A stretch of DNA of 64,000 bases from Alteromonas sp. 1_MG-2023 (lineage in GTDB: Bacteria; Pseudomonadota; Gammaproteobacteria; Enterobacterales; Alteromonadaceae). The notes under the pieces were generated by a model. It did no database searches. It had not been told where the DNA came from and was given only the letters and a program-made list of their open reading frames with translations. The DNA is taken from the NCBI RefSeq assembly GCF_030547075.1, contig NZ_JAUOQH010000008.1, positions 151,109 to 215,108 on the forward strand, written 5' to 3'. A program made the translations under genes and the position numbers. Below, one piece after another: positions 55,301 through 63,923 of the stretch; position 1 is the stretch's first letter; every line of letters begins with the position of its first letter.

Positions 55301-56409
55301 ACGGCCGTCCAATTAGTCTGGTAGAGGCCGTTACCGCCAAGCTTCGTAAAATGACAGGTATTACTGTAGAAGAAGACGAGTGGAACTTGTCGCAGCTTGA
55401 TAGGCACCTAATCATGCACTTTACGGTAGTGAACGATAAAGGCGATACCATCGCCCGTTCTGACGATTTACATGCGCTGAAACAGCAATGTGCCGGGCAA
55501 GTAAAAGAAACTTTTGAAAAAGCGGCCACGCCGGAACTTGAGCGAAGTGGTATCGAATGCTGGGATTTCGACACCTTACCGACCACTTTTGCCCAAAAGA
55601 TGGGGGGCTTCGAAGTGCAAGCGTTCCCTGCATTGGTAGAGAAGGGCGACAAGGTAGATATCGCCCTTATTGACGAGCCTGAAAAAGCACAATCTATGCA
55701 CCGAAAAGGTGTGAACGTGTTGATTAAAAATGCCATGCCGTCGCCGCTTAACTATTTACAAAGTAAGCTACCTAATAAGGCTAAGCTTGGGCTTTACTTT
55801 AATCCGTTTGGGCAAATTAAAGCGCTTATTGATGATTGTATTTTTGCCGGTATAGACGCGCTGGTGGCTGAATATTGTGACAAACACAATACCGATATTC
55901 GTAACAAAGCTGATTTTGATGCCTGCGTAGAGATAGTGCGCGCAGAAATTAATGATAAAGTACTAGAAATAGCAAAGCAGGTAGAGCAGGGCTTAACCCT
56001 TGCTCATCAATGCCAAAAGCAAATGAAAGGCAATGTGCCTCTTAATATGATAAACGCATTGGGTGATTGCAAAGGACATCTTTCAAGCTTGGTGTTCCCG
56101 GGTTTTGTGTCTGATATTGGTGAAGCGCGACTTAACGATTGGAACCGTTATATTAAAGGCTTATCTCGTCGATTAGAAAAGCTACCGATTGATCCTAATA
56201 AAGACCGAATGCATCAACTCACGGTAGAAAAGGCGGTTAGTGAGTGGGAAAAAGCCTGTGGTAAATATCCAAAAGGCAAAGTACCACAAGCATTGTTAGA
56301 TGTGCGGTGGATGATTGAGGAATTAAGGGTGTCTTTATTTGCACAAGCATTAGGTACGGCTTACCCTATATCGGCAAAGCGTATCTCACTGTTTTTAGCT
56401 GATTTCTAG
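52384..56409 (+). CDS. hrpA: ATP-dependent RNA helicase HrpA
   Basis: This DEAH-box RNA helicase of 1341 residues acts on mRNA and stalled ribosomes in enterobacteria. The Walker A is GETGSGKTTQLPK (near 121-133), followed by TQPRRLAARSVA, the DEAH box IIDEAHERSLNIDFL, and SATIDPERF. Motif VI is QRAGRCGRV. The helicase-associated and OB-like regions follow, then the long DUF3418 C-terminal domain typical of HrpA. Length matches E. coli HrpA (about 1300). The start is TTG at 52384 with AGGA 7 nt upstream. It is transcribed alone. Confidence 0.96.
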   Translation: MSSPNAPSSPVAFQIKPLYTQLDDCLSADKFPLKRRIQQFAKQLNSGEKVKDNNREASADSSQSKLATRYEKLTNDIQASADKRAFRLKNLPEVTYPPLPVSDKKDDIKAAIAANQVVIVAGETGSGKTTQLPKICLELGRGVSGMIAHTQPRRLAARSVATRIAEELNTPLGEKVGFKIRFSDQVSERSYVKLMTDGMLLAEMQNDRFLNQYDTIIIDEAHERSLNIDFLLGYLRQLLDKRPELKLIITSATIDPERFSKHFNNAPIIEVSGRTYPVEIRYHSPEDNENDTDQTDAIVGAVDELLTEKPGDILVFLSGEREIRDTQDALMRRQYRNTEIVPLYARLSAAEQNRIFQSHTGRRIVLSTNVAETSLTVPGIKYVIDPGVARISRYSARSKVQRLPIEAISQASANQRAGRCGRVSDGICIRLYSEDDYLGRPEFTDPEILRTNLASVILQMLALGLGDIADFPFVQPPDNRNINDGFRLLEEIQAIVKQKGRMQLTKMGRQIARLPIDPRYARMVIEAQRTNALMEVMVIAAGLSIQDPRERPQDKRQQADEKHSEYTDKDSDFISLYNLWDAFKAQQNELSQNHLRKWCKSQFINYLRMREWQDIVSQLKKSVAELGFGIVKNEPDYQAIHEAIASGLLSHIGFKDKDREYLGSRNTRFMIFPGSGLSKSQPKWVMAAELVETSKLFARMVAKIDPAWVESLAGHVSQHSYSEPHWSKKRGAVIAFEKVTLFGLPIVMKRAKVYSLIDPPVCHELFIREGLVEGNTRLNFGFLKENQALLEQADEFEQKTRRRDLLVDDDELVRFYASRIPVEANNEAAFKKWYKNQEALAKQVGGEKAGAKKSGVTKISDVLTFTEDDVYRQQPGQAIENAFPDAWRQGNITMGLRYHFEPNADDDGVSVIIPLPVLNQVENIGFDWQVAGLRHERIVSMIRTLPKRLRRNFVPAPNFADACIADISETDKNGRPISLVEAVTAKLRKMTGITVEEDEWNLSQLDRHLIMHFTVVNDKGDTIARSDDLHALKQQCAGQVKETFEKAATPELERSGIECWDFDTLPTTFAQKMGGFEVQAFPALVEKGDKVDIALIDEPEKAQSMHRKGVNVLIKNAMPSPLNYLQSKLPNKAKLGLYFNPFGQIKALIDDCIFAGIDALVAEYCDKHNTDIRNKADFDACVEIVRAEINDKVLEIAKQVEQGLTLAHQCQKQMKGNVPLNMINALGDCKGHLSSLVFPGFVSDIGEARLNDWNRYIKGLSRRLEKLPIDPNKDRMHQLTVEKAVSEWEKACGKYPKGKVPQALLDVRWMIEELRVSLFAQALGTAYPISAKRISLFLADF

Positions 56410-56567
56410 GTGGAATATTAAGCCCCTTGTTTAATTTCCCCAAAAGCAGGAAATAATTTTCTAAATATAATCGGACAATTCTTGGTCAGTCTGATTGACA
56501 AGCGGCCTACCTCGCCCTATAACAGGTAGAGCAACATGTGGTTTGAATACGTAGCGGAGATGTAGAA

Positions 56568-56870
56568 ATGTTGGGATACGACGATAAGCGAAACTTTTTC
56601 AGGATGATGGTTAATTCGCCTTGTCAGTTACAGGTTACTGATGATGAATCGAGCCGCACTATGCAAGCGATGTGTAAAGACATAAGCGCAACGGGGATGT
56701 CTTTAGAAGTTGATGAACCCTCATTAGAAATTGGTACGCAAGTTAGCGTTGCCATAGATTCCCCAAGCTCTCAAGTACCATCATTAGCAGCTATTGCTAC
56801 TGTGGTTCGCTGTGAGCCAGACACGGAATCTAGTTGCTTAATTGGGGTTGAAATCTCAGAAATGAAGTAA
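56568..56870 (+). CDS. PilZ domain protein with intact c-di-GMP motifs
   Basis: This 100-residue protein is a single PilZ domain. The RxxxR motif is RNFFR at residues 8-12, and the second motif DISATGMSL follows near 39-47, so c-di-GMP binding is likely. There is no other domain, so it probably acts as a small adaptor on a partner. GGAG lies about 8 nt before the ATG. A long imperfect hairpin follows the stop. Confidence 0.9.
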   Translation: MLGYDDKRNFFRMMVNSPCQLQVTDDESSRTMQAMCKDISATGMSLEVDEPSLEIGTQVSVAIDSPSSQVPSLAAIATVVRCEPDTESSCLIGVEISEMK

Positions 56871-56938
56871 GCTGTGTAAGGGCTTTCGCAAGCCTAAGCT
56901 TACTTATTATTATGACTCACGAACTCTCTCGTGAGTCA
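56866..56938 (+). terminator. Stem-loops after the PilZ gene
   Basis: The outer stem AAGTAAGCT/AGCTTACTT (56866-56905) encloses an inner GGCTT/AAGCC hairpin. A second perfect 10-bp stem TGACTCACGA/TCGTGAGTCA follows at 56913-56938 with a 6-nt loop. Neither has a long T-run, so terminator function is tentative. The spacer to 57219 also holds a short direct repeat (AACGTCTATCACC twice, near 57010-57040) and nothing else. Confidence 0.5.
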
Positions 56939-57219
56939 GGCTAGCTTTGCTTCACGCGCTTTATTTTTAGCGACCTATCTCGCTGACTTCTCTCATTGAC
57001 GTGTCTCGCTAACGTCTATCACCAACGTCTATCACCAAAATACCAGCAGCCTGTGTCGCTATGTTGAACCTACAAATCTACGTTTCCATATCAACTTCCG
57101 CATAATAGTGAAATCGTATAAGTCGATGGCACCCTTCGTAAAAATCAATTGTCTTTAATGTTTCTAATCGATAATAATTCTCATTAACAAATCGAGACAA
57201 ACTTACTGGGTAAATCATT

Positions 57220-57474
57220 ATGAAAAAGACAATTACTTTTGCGTGTATGCACTTCACCGTCGCTTTTACAGTGGCATATCTATTAACGGGTAGTGCAGTA
57301 GTGGGTGGGGCAGTAGCCTTAGTCGAGCCAGCTGTGAATACTGTAGTATTTTATTTTCACGAGCGAGTCTGGAAGAAATTTGAGAGTCAGTCCAAAGACC
57401 AAGCTAGCGAGCAGCAACTAGGTGGACGTACTGAGCAGACTTTTGCTTCAAATGAGATGACATTGGCATCATAA
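57220..57474 (+). CDS. DUF2061 small membrane protein
   Basis: This 84-residue protein has two hydrophobic segments (about 8-25 and 27-45) and the DUF2061 pattern HFTVAFTVAYLLTGSAVVGGAVALVEPAVNTVVFYFHERVW. The polar Gln/Ser-rich tail is variable. The function is unknown in the family. The ATG has no strong ribosome site. A long-loop terminator follows. Confidence 0.85.
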   Translation: MKKTITFACMHFTVAFTVAYLLTGSAVVGGAVALVEPAVNTVVFYFHERVWKKFESQSKDQASEQQLGGRTEQTFASNEMTLAS

Positions 57475-57513
57475 GCGTTTGCTAAGTTTGCCTCTTATTT
57501 GAATTTTTGAAGA

Positions 57514-57577
57514 ACGTGGCGCTAACGGTGAGTTAAGTTTAATTACACTTAATAAAACCTTAGCGCCGCGTTTTTTT
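57514..57577 (+). terminator. Terminator after the DUF2061 gene
   Basis: ACGTGGCGCTAA pairs with TTAGCGCCGCGT (one mismatch) across a long A/T-rich loop, then seven T. Confidence 0.7.
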
Positions 57578-57681
57578 ATGCTAAATGAGTTAAACAAAAA
57601 GCCTGTAATAATTAGCTTGTTTGTTCATCAGTTTCTTTATCTGTTACTGGTATTAAATTAGTTGTAAGACTATGCCTGATA

Positions 57682-58875
57682 TTACAGGTCAGTCACTTCG
57701 CAAACTAAACCTTTTAAGTAATACCCTTCAGGGTAACTGCCAATTACTGGGTGATCGGTGGCTTGGTTGAGTCGAGCAATAATCTTAATGGTTCTTCCTG
57801 CATCCAATGCAGCATCAGCTACTATTTTTTGGAAAAGGTCAGCTGGCATCAAGCCAGAGCAGCTAAAAGTAAGCAGTAACCCACCATTTCTCACCGCATG
57901 AATACCGTACAGGTTAATATCTTTATAACCTCGTGCGGCACGAGTAAGTGATGCTTTGTTGTCGATGAACTTGGGTGGATCGAGGATCACCATATCAAAC
58001 TGGTCGCCTCGTTCGTGATATTCACGCAACTGCTTAAATACGTCTTTTTTAACGTAATTACTTTTGCTTTCGTCTAACCCATTTAACGCAACATGCTGCT
58101 TAGCAAGGTCGAGAGCAGGCTGAGATACATCCACATTGGTAACCGATTTAGCGCCACCTTGCAGTGCGTAGCAAGAAAAAGTGCCGGTATAACTAAAGCA
58201 ATTTAGTACATCAGCGTCTTTAGCATAATACGCAGCGGCAGCACGGCTATCTCGTTGATCAAGATAAAAGCCCGTTTTGTGACCGTTTTCAATATCTACA
58301 ATAATAGAAAGCCCATTTTCTTTTACTGTGACTTGCATGGGAGGTTCGCCGCTCACCACGCCGGTTACTGGCTCTAAGCCTTCTTTTTTACGCACATCAA
58401 CGTCGCTTCGCTCGTATACATGAGTGCCGGGCTTCAACTTGTTTATTGCCCACACAATTTTATCACGGTGTTTTTCAGCGCCAGCGCTTAGCAATTGCAG
58501 CACAGCTACGTTGTCATACAAATCTATGGTAACGCCTGGAAGGCCATCACTCTCAGACGCTATCCAACGAAAAGCATTGGTTACTTCTGGGTCAAATAAA
58601 CGGGTACGTAATTTAAGCGCTATTTCCATGCGGCGTAAAAAGAACGCGTTATCGATGCTTTCTTCTTTGCTAAAGGTCCACATGCGTACACGAATTTGTG
58701 AAGTAGGGGAGTAGGCACCGCGACCTAGCCAGTCACCCTCTGAATCGAAAACATCAACGGTGTCACCACTGCGCCCTCTACCTTTTAGTTCTGCCACGGC
58801 GCTTTCAAACACCCAAGGATGGCGACGACGAAGGGATTTATCTCTATTAGGGTTCAAAATAACTTGTGATGACAT
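57682..58875 (-). CDS. rlmI: 23S rRNA (cytosine-C5) methyltransferase RlmI-like
   Basis: This SAM-dependent enzyme methylates 23S rRNA (C1962 in E. coli). The protein of about 397 residues matches RlmI length. The N-terminal PUA domain begins VILNPNRDKSLRRRHPWVFESAV, and a Rossmann methyltransferase domain has VLNCFSYTGTFSCYAL near 220 and the catalytic-loop VILDPPKF near 290. The ATG at 58873-58875 gives the family N-terminus; an in-frame start at 58923 would add 16 unmatched residues. Monocistronic. Confidence 0.9.
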   Translation of the reverse strand: MSSQVILNPNRDKSLRRRHPWVFESAVAELKGRGRSGDTVDVFDSEGDWLGRGAYSPTSQIRVRMWTFSKEESIDNAFFLRRMEIALKLRTRLFDPEVTNAFRWIASESDGLPGVTIDLYDNVAVLQLLSAGAEKHRDKIVWAINKLKPGTHVYERSDVDVRKKEGLEPVTGVVSGEPPMQVTVKENGLSIIVDIENGHKTGFYLDQRDSRAAAAYYAKDADVLNCFSYTGTFSCYALQGGAKSVTNVDVSQPALDLAKQHVALNGLDESKSNYVKKDVFKQLREYHERGDQFDMVILDPPKFIDNKASLTRAARGYKDINLYGIHAVRNGGLLLTFSCSGLMPADLFQKIVADAALDAGRTIKIIARLNQATDHPVIGSYPEGYYLKGLVCEVTDL

Positions 58876-59392
58876 GAAACGTACTCTATTTCTTGGATTA
58901 GCTAGGAAGCGGGATTTGCACAAAGCGCTCTAAATATTTTACTAGAGCGTTTAGCTAAAATACTTAACAAGAAATTCTAGCAATAGAATTTAATAGTACT
59001 CAACTAAAAGACAGCCCCATTAACCACGCATAAGCGGCGGTGCGAAGTATAGCGATAAAGCGATAGCTATGCGAATGATTAGCTACTTACAGGCGGTGAA
59101 CAAAGCGTTGCTGACAAAGATTTACTGCGGTGCTTTAAAGACACTTGATTAATACAAGCCGTTATAGCCAACTATTGGTATTCAAAAGTTGGGTTCTTAC
59201 ACAAATAAGATACATTGAAGCCAATTTAATTGATGTAGCAAGCTCTGACTCTATTCGTGCTTTGGGATATATAGCCAAAATTTACCAGAACCATTTCAAG
59301 TAAATTATTTAAATAACTCAAACGTGTAGCTCAGTTACTTTAATAAAATAGGTGGCTTGGCACTGTTTGAGGGCTCAGGGTTTGTAATTAAA

Positions 59393-59555
59393 TGCTCATG
59401 TTTAAGCTCATATTTAAGCGCTAGAAGTTAAGTACTCATGTTTAACGTAGATTCTTTTGCACTAAAATCTAGAGCTTACGTATTCATAGGGTATCGCTAT
59501 AGCACGTCGAAATGGTAAGTCGACATAACACGTCAAAATAGCACGTCGCTAGATT
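59393..59555. repeat. Degenerate short repeats in the rlmI-oxidoreductase spacer
   Basis: CTCATGTTTAAG-like units recur at about 59393-59455 and CACGTCGAAAT-like units at about 59500-59550. The rest of the 728-bp spacer 58876-59603 is A/T-rich; I find no gene or RNA in it. Confidence 0.45.
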
Positions 59556-59603
59556 GCAGATATATTCTGCACTTATGGTGAAAGACCACGATAGAGGACA
59601 CTA

Positions 59604-60581
59604 ATGCAATTTGTAAACTTTGAAAAAGGCTGCTCACCTGAAGGCCTAACGGTAGCAAAGATTGAAGCCCCAACACTTACCGATGATAAAGTAATGGTGA
59701 AAGTTCACGCCTTTGGTGTGAATCGCGCCGATACTTTACAACGACAAGGGCATTACCCACCGCCTCCTGGTGAAAGTGAGATTTTAGGGCTGGAAGTTGC
59801 TGGTGAGGTAATAGGAGTAGGTGCTGCGGTTAGTGAGTGGAAAGTAGGTGACAAGGTCTTTGGATTGGTTGCTGGCGGCGGCTATGCACAACAAGTGGCA
59901 GTTAATCCACTACATCTAATGCCTGTTCCAGAGAGCATGGCTTACAGCGGGGCAGCGGGCCTTGCCGAAGTATTTCTAACCGCGTTTCAATGTTTGCGGT
60001 CAATCGCGAATGTAAAACCTGCAGAACGTGTGATGATTCACGGCGGGGCGAGTGGTGTAGGATTAGCGGCAACTCAACTGTGTCATTACTGGGGGGTAGA
60101 AAGTGCCGTTACTGCGTCCTCACAGGAAAAGTTAGCTCAGTGTGAACAAAACGGTGCCAATCTGCTGATAAATTACAAAGACCAAAACTTTGCCGAACAG
60201 ATACAGGCGCATTGGCCTGAAGGCGTAAACATGGTGCTTGATATGGTAGGCGGCGATTACTTAAATCGTAATCTTCAAATTCTAAAACGCGACGGCATTG
60301 TAGTTTACCTTGCTATGCTAGCGGGGCGTTATGCGGATAACCTCGATATGGCATTAATGCTGGGTAAACGAGCCAGAATTCAAGGCACTACACTGCGCAA
60401 CAGAACAGATGATTACAAAAGCGAGCTTATTAGCGACTTTTCAAAAACCTGTTTACCTGCTTTTTCATCTGGCGAGCTTAGCGTAAACATCGATACGGTA
60501 TACGCAATTGATGATATAGCAAAATCTCACGCGCGTTTAGAAAATAACGATACCCACGGTAAGATAATCGTCGAGTGGTGA
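59604..60581 (+). CDS. NAD(P)H-quinone oxidoreductase, PIG3-like zinc-free MDR family
   Basis: This 325-residue medium-chain reductase lacks zinc ligands. The N-terminal catalytic domain has VNRADTLQRQGHYPPPPGESEILGLEVAG. The Rossmann domain has VMIHGGASGVGLAATQL near 140-156, the AxxGxxG NADPH motif. The PPPPG loop matches the TP53I3/PIG3 quinone reductase group. AGAGGA lies 5 nt before the ATG. A bidirectional terminator separates it from the convergent rnhA. Confidence 0.88.
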   Translation: MQFVNFEKGCSPEGLTVAKIEAPTLTDDKVMVKVHAFGVNRADTLQRQGHYPPPPGESEILGLEVAGEVIGVGAAVSEWKVGDKVFGLVAGGGYAQQVAVNPLHLMPVPESMAYSGAAGLAEVFLTAFQCLRSIANVKPAERVMIHGGASGVGLAATQLCHYWGVESAVTASSQEKLAQCEQNGANLLINYKDQNFAEQIQAHWPEGVNMVLDMVGGDYLNRNLQILKRDGIVVYLAMLAGRYADNLDMALMLGKRARIQGTTLRNRTDDYKSELISDFSKTCLPAFSSGELSVNIDTVYAIDDIAKSHARLENNDTHGKIIVEW

Positions 60582-60639
60582 TTTAACGGAGATCTGGACT
60601 AAACCTTAAAAGCATATAGTTCACAGACGATATAGTAAA

Positions 60640-60663
60640 AGAAAAGGCAGTGTCGCCTTTTCT
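60640..60663. terminator. Bidirectional terminator between oxidoreductase and rnhA
   Basis: The stem AGAAAAGGC/GCCTTTTCT has a 6-nt loop, with A-rich and T-rich flanks between convergent genes. Confidence 0.8.
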
Positions 60664-60667
60664 TATT

Positions 60668-60725
60668 GCAAAGTCGTTAACCTACAAAGCCATTAGCCTA
60701 TAAAGCCATTAACTTATAAAGCCAC
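60668..60725. repeat. Degenerate 16-17 bp tandem repeat at the rnhA 3' end
   Basis: Three to four units of a CCTATAAAGCCATTAA-like sequence run through the rnhA stop codon (60709), so the last residues of RNase HI are encoded by the repeat. Confidence 0.6.
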
Positions 60726-61176
60726 TGTCTGGTGTTGTGGGTTTAGCTTCTGCTGCCCCACGAGCTAAGTCATCGCAGCGTTCATTTTCAGGATGACCAG
60801 AGTGGCCCTTCACCCAGTGCCAGTTAATTTTATGCTTACTCACCGCTTCATCAAGACGCTTCCACAGATCGGCATTTTTCACCGCTTTTTTATCTGAGGT
60901 GCGCCAGCCATTTTTGCGCCAGTTGTGGATCCATTGATTAATGCCATTCTTCACATACTGGCTATCTGTCGTTAATTCAACGTTACAAGGCTCAGTTAAG
61001 CTGTTTAATGCTTCAATAGGCGCCATTAATTCCATACGATTGTTGGTAGTATGCGCGAATCCGCCACTGAGCTCTTTACGGTGGCTGTTGTAAACTAAAA
61101 CAGCGCCATAACCGCCTGGGCCTGGGTTTCCAAGGCATGAGCCATCAGTAAAAATGTGAATGGTTTTTTGAGCCAC
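60709..61176 (-). CDS. rnhA: Ribonuclease HI
   Basis: This enzyme degrades RNA in RNA-DNA hybrids. The 155-residue protein has the full acidic site: [15 protein letters not shown] (Asp near 10), [12 protein letters not shown] (Glu near 48), [11 protein letters not shown] (Asp near 70) and a later [11 protein letters not shown] (Asp near 135), with [11 protein letters not shown]. The start is GTG at 61174-61176 with AAGGA 6 nt upstream. It is divergent from dnaQ with about 100 bp between starts, a conserved arrangement in gammaproteobacteria. Confidence 0.96.
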   Translation of the reverse strand: MAQKTIHIFTDGSCLGNPGPGGYGAVLVYNSHRKELSGGFAHTTNNRMELMAPIEALNSLTEPCNVELTTDSQYVKNGINQWIHNWRKNGWRTSDKKAVKNADLWKRLDEAVSKHKINWHWVKGHSGHPENERCDDLARGAAEAKPTTPDSGFIS

Positions 61177-61279
61177 TGGGTGTCCTTAAATTATTTACTT
61201 TCATATTTCGCTTTTCCCTTAGCCTGTGGCGAAGGGGTTGATATACTATCAAAAAACAAAAGGTAAGATTAGAGGAATC

Positions 61280-62002
61280 ATGCGTCAGATTGTACTAGAT
61301 ACAGAAACTACAGGTATCGACCCTAAAGAAGGTCACCGAGTGATTGAAATTGGGTGTGTTGAGCTGGTTAACCGCAAACTTACTGGCAATCACTTCCATG
61401 TTTATATCAACCCTGGTCGTCAAATAGAGCAAGAAGCTATTGATGTTCACGGTATTACCAACGAGTTCTTAACCGACAAACCCACATTTAGGGATGTTGC
61501 CGAAGATTTTGTGAATTTTATTCGCGGAGCCCAGTTGGTTATTCATAACGCGCCCTTCGATGTGGGTTTTATGGATCACGAGTTTGGAATGGAACCAAAA
61601 ACCCGTGGCGTTATCACTAAAGATATTTGTAGTGTTCTTGATACCTTAGCCGTTGCTCGCAAAATGCACCCAGGGCAAAAGAACAACCTAGATGCGTTAT
61701 GTAAGCGCTACGGCATAGATAACAGCCACCGTGAGCTTCACGGCGCATTGCTGGATGCTGAAATACTCGCTGACGTCTACCTGCTAATGACAGGTGGGCA
61801 GACTAAACTTAATTTGGCCTCGAAAGGCAGTGGCGAAACCCAATCAGATGCCCTTCGTCGTTTGAACCGAAATGGAAATAAATTAAAGGTTATCAAGGCT
61901 AGCGCCGATGAATTAGCACAGCACGAAGCCCGTTTAGACATAGTCGAAAAGGCGGGAGGTAAATGTTTGTGGCGCCCTGAGCCCGAGCAAAGCGACGTTT
62001 AA
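61280..62002 (+). CDS. dnaQ: DNA polymerase III epsilon subunit (proofreading exonuclease)
   Basis: The 3'-5' proofreading subunit binds the DnaE polymerase. The protein of about 240 residues has the DEDDh motifs VLDTETTGID (near 6-15), VIHNAPFDVGFMDHEF (near 95-110) and ELHGALLDAEILADVY (near 162-177). A C-terminal polymerase-binding tail follows. I choose the ATG at 61280 (GAGG 4 nt upstream); the reading frame is open back to 61226 but homology starts at MRQIVLDTE. It is divergent from rnhA. Confidence 0.96.
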   Translation: MRQIVLDTETTGIDPKEGHRVIEIGCVELVNRKLTGNHFHVYINPGRQIEQEAIDVHGITNEFLTDKPTFRDVAEDFVNFIRGAQLVIHNAPFDVGFMDHEFGMEPKTRGVITKDICSVLDTLAVARKMHPGQKNNLDALCKRYGIDNSHRELHGALLDAEILADVYLLMTGGQTKLNLASKGSGETQSDALRRLNRNGNKLKVIKASADELAQHEARLDIVEKAGGKCLWRPEPEQSDV

Positions 62003-62109
62003 CAAAAACGACGGCTAATAAAATTCTGATGTCAACTGAGATTATCAGTTTAAAAGTCTAGGTAATACCAGTACCCGAATTAAGTGCATTTCTTTAGGAG
62101 CAGGCGAAA

Positions 62110-63615
62110 GTGAGAGTAGGCGTGATGAAACTAGTGCTGGCGTTGTGCCTATTAGGATGTACTTCAACGGTGTACTCGCAAGACGCTTCGAAGGCTGCAA
62201 CGTCTGCTCAATCGCCAACTAATACTCAAACCTCTGAAGCGTCTTCGCCCATCACCAATTTGGGAGACGAATACCAAAACTCTATAAAATTGCTACAGAA
62301 TCGTTTTCGGATTGATTACAACGTCGAAGAAGTCACTATGATTTTCTTTCGCGATTATGGCTCCGCGCCAGTGGTGTTAGTCCGTCCTGATGGCTCAAAG
62401 CTATTTCAAGGTCGTGTGGATGAAACCCTCGTAAAGTGGTTCGACGCCGATACATTCGACATGATCACCATTGAAAATCCCATGCCCGGCCCTTGGCAAG
62501 CGGTAGGCCAAGTTAATGCTGCGAGTCGGGTAATGGTGGTGTCTGATATTAAGCTGCACACTACACCTCTTCCTAATATTCTCTTTTCTGGTGAAATACT
62601 AAAGTCTACCGCTTACCTCACTAATGGCGGGGAAAAAATAGATAATTCACAGTTTCGTGATGTGGTTGAATTATCGATAGAGTTTGAAAGCGCGAATAAC
62701 CCTAACTACGACAATTTTGGCGCTTCTAACGAAGAAATAGCCAGATTTGAAGACAACGGTAGGGGAATGGACGAACGACCAATGGACGGTGTTTTTACTG
62801 GCCAATTTAATCTGAAAGTAGCGCCCGGTGAATGGCAACCTGTTTATCGTATAGACACACCCATGTTTACCCGAGAGCAAATAGGTACGCCTATTATTCT
62901 CTATGCTAATCCAGTGCATGTTGATGTTGAGCTTGATGAGGCTGACTCGGAGGGAGGCAGCACTGGTGATGGTTATCACAAATTATTAATTGATGTAGAC
63001 CGAGACCTGGTCAACATAGAATCGCTTTTGGTTGATGGCAAAATTCGTTTCCCTAACACTGATGTTCAAAACTTCTCGCTAACAGAGGGTGGGGATGGCG
63101 TAAGAGAACATCTCATTATTGCTTATGAAGAAGGTGTTTATCGCGTTAAGTTAACCGCTTATGGCACAACATCCGAAGGGCGAGATTTTATTTTAGACGT
63201 GCCTGAGTTTAGCTTTGTTGCTGAATCGCCGAAGCCCGAAGTAATAGATCCATTGATTGATGGTGAAGATCCTATTGTAGATGGCAGTGAAGACCCGTTT
63301 TCAACAGACAGCACTACACCTACTACACAGATGGCAGAAGCTGCTGAAGACAACGAAATGGATTCAGGTACGCTAACGTTAATTATTGTAGCGGTGAATG
63401 GCACCATAATTTTCATCGGTTTAATCGTTGCCACAATTATTATCTTAAAAAGGCGAAAAGCGAGTGGCCCAACCTCTACAAAAGCAGTCACTAGCAAAGA
63501 TAGTAAAAAAGCCAAGAAGAAAATGGTGTCTGAGTCAGACTTATCTCTCGATAATGAACCCAAAGGCTTTAAAAAGTTTTTAGCTAAGTTTAAAAAGTCG
63601 AAGCCAGCAGAGTAG
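62110..63615 (+). CDS. TIGR03503-like membrane-anchored protein
   Basis: This 501-residue protein has a signal peptide or lipoprotein-like start (LVLALCLLGCTSTVYS), so the Cys may be lipidated. A periplasmic region of about 400 residues is rich in beta strands (NRFRIDYNVEEVTMIFFRDYGSAPVVLVRPDGSKLF, near 60-95). A Thr/Asp-rich stretch follows, then one membrane helix near 420-445 (LTLIIVAVNGTIIFIGLIVATIIIL) and a Lys-rich cytoplasmic tail. The layout fits TIGR03503 as I remember it; the function is unknown. The GTG at 62110 has AGGAG 9 nt upstream. Confidence 0.7.
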   Translation: MRVGVMKLVLALCLLGCTSTVYSQDASKAATSAQSPTNTQTSEASSPITNLGDEYQNSIKLLQNRFRIDYNVEEVTMIFFRDYGSAPVVLVRPDGSKLFQGRVDETLVKWFDADTFDMITIENPMPGPWQAVGQVNAASRVMVVSDIKLHTTPLPNILFSGEILKSTAYLTNGGEKIDNSQFRDVVELSIEFESANNPNYDNFGASNEEIARFEDNGRGMDERPMDGVFTGQFNLKVAPGEWQPVYRIDTPMFTREQIGTPIILYANPVHVDVELDEADSEGGSTGDGYHKLLIDVDRDLVNIESLLVDGKIRFPNTDVQNFSLTEGGDGVREHLIIAYEEGVYRVKLTAYGTTSEGRDFILDVPEFSFVAESPKPEVIDPLIDGEDPIVDGSEDPFSTDSTTPTTQMAEAAEDNEMDSGTLTLIIVAVNGTIIFIGLIVATIIILKRRKASGPTSTKAVTSKDSKKAKKKMVSESDLSLDNEPKGFKKFLAKFKKSKPAE

Positions 63616-63829
63616 GGCAGAGAGATAAGTCAAATTCGTGGTTAATTATAGATTTTTTGGATAAATTAATTCAAAAGTGTATAGAAGCTATCCTATAGCG
63701 AGCGTGGGCTGCAGGAATAGACGACATGTTCTATGTGTACGAATTCCGGCCTGATTGAATTATATTTCAACATTGTGTTTATTTAGTGTGCAAACAGTGC
63801 GTAGATGACAATTTTATTAATAAAAAGCA

Positions 63830-63858
63830 TTGACTCTGCAGGGCCTAAACCGTATTAT
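63830..63858 (+). promoter_or_regulatory. Sigma-70 promoter for tRNA-Asp
   Basis: TTGACT (63830-63835), a 17-bp spacer, and TATTAT (63853-63858) are followed by a G/C-rich discriminator (CTGCGCCGC), as in stringently controlled stable-RNA promoters. The rest of the spacer 63616-63829 shows no gene. Confidence 0.85.
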
Positions 63859-63923
63859 CTGCGCCGCAGTGAGGGCAAGGGGTTTTAACAACTCAACTAA
63901 CTCACTGATAACATTGAAATTGT

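Noticed and set aside
62853..62865. A motif-like GACACACCCATG in the TIGR03503-like gene
   Set aside because: It has an extra two bases relative to the consensus and no matching flanks; probably chance.
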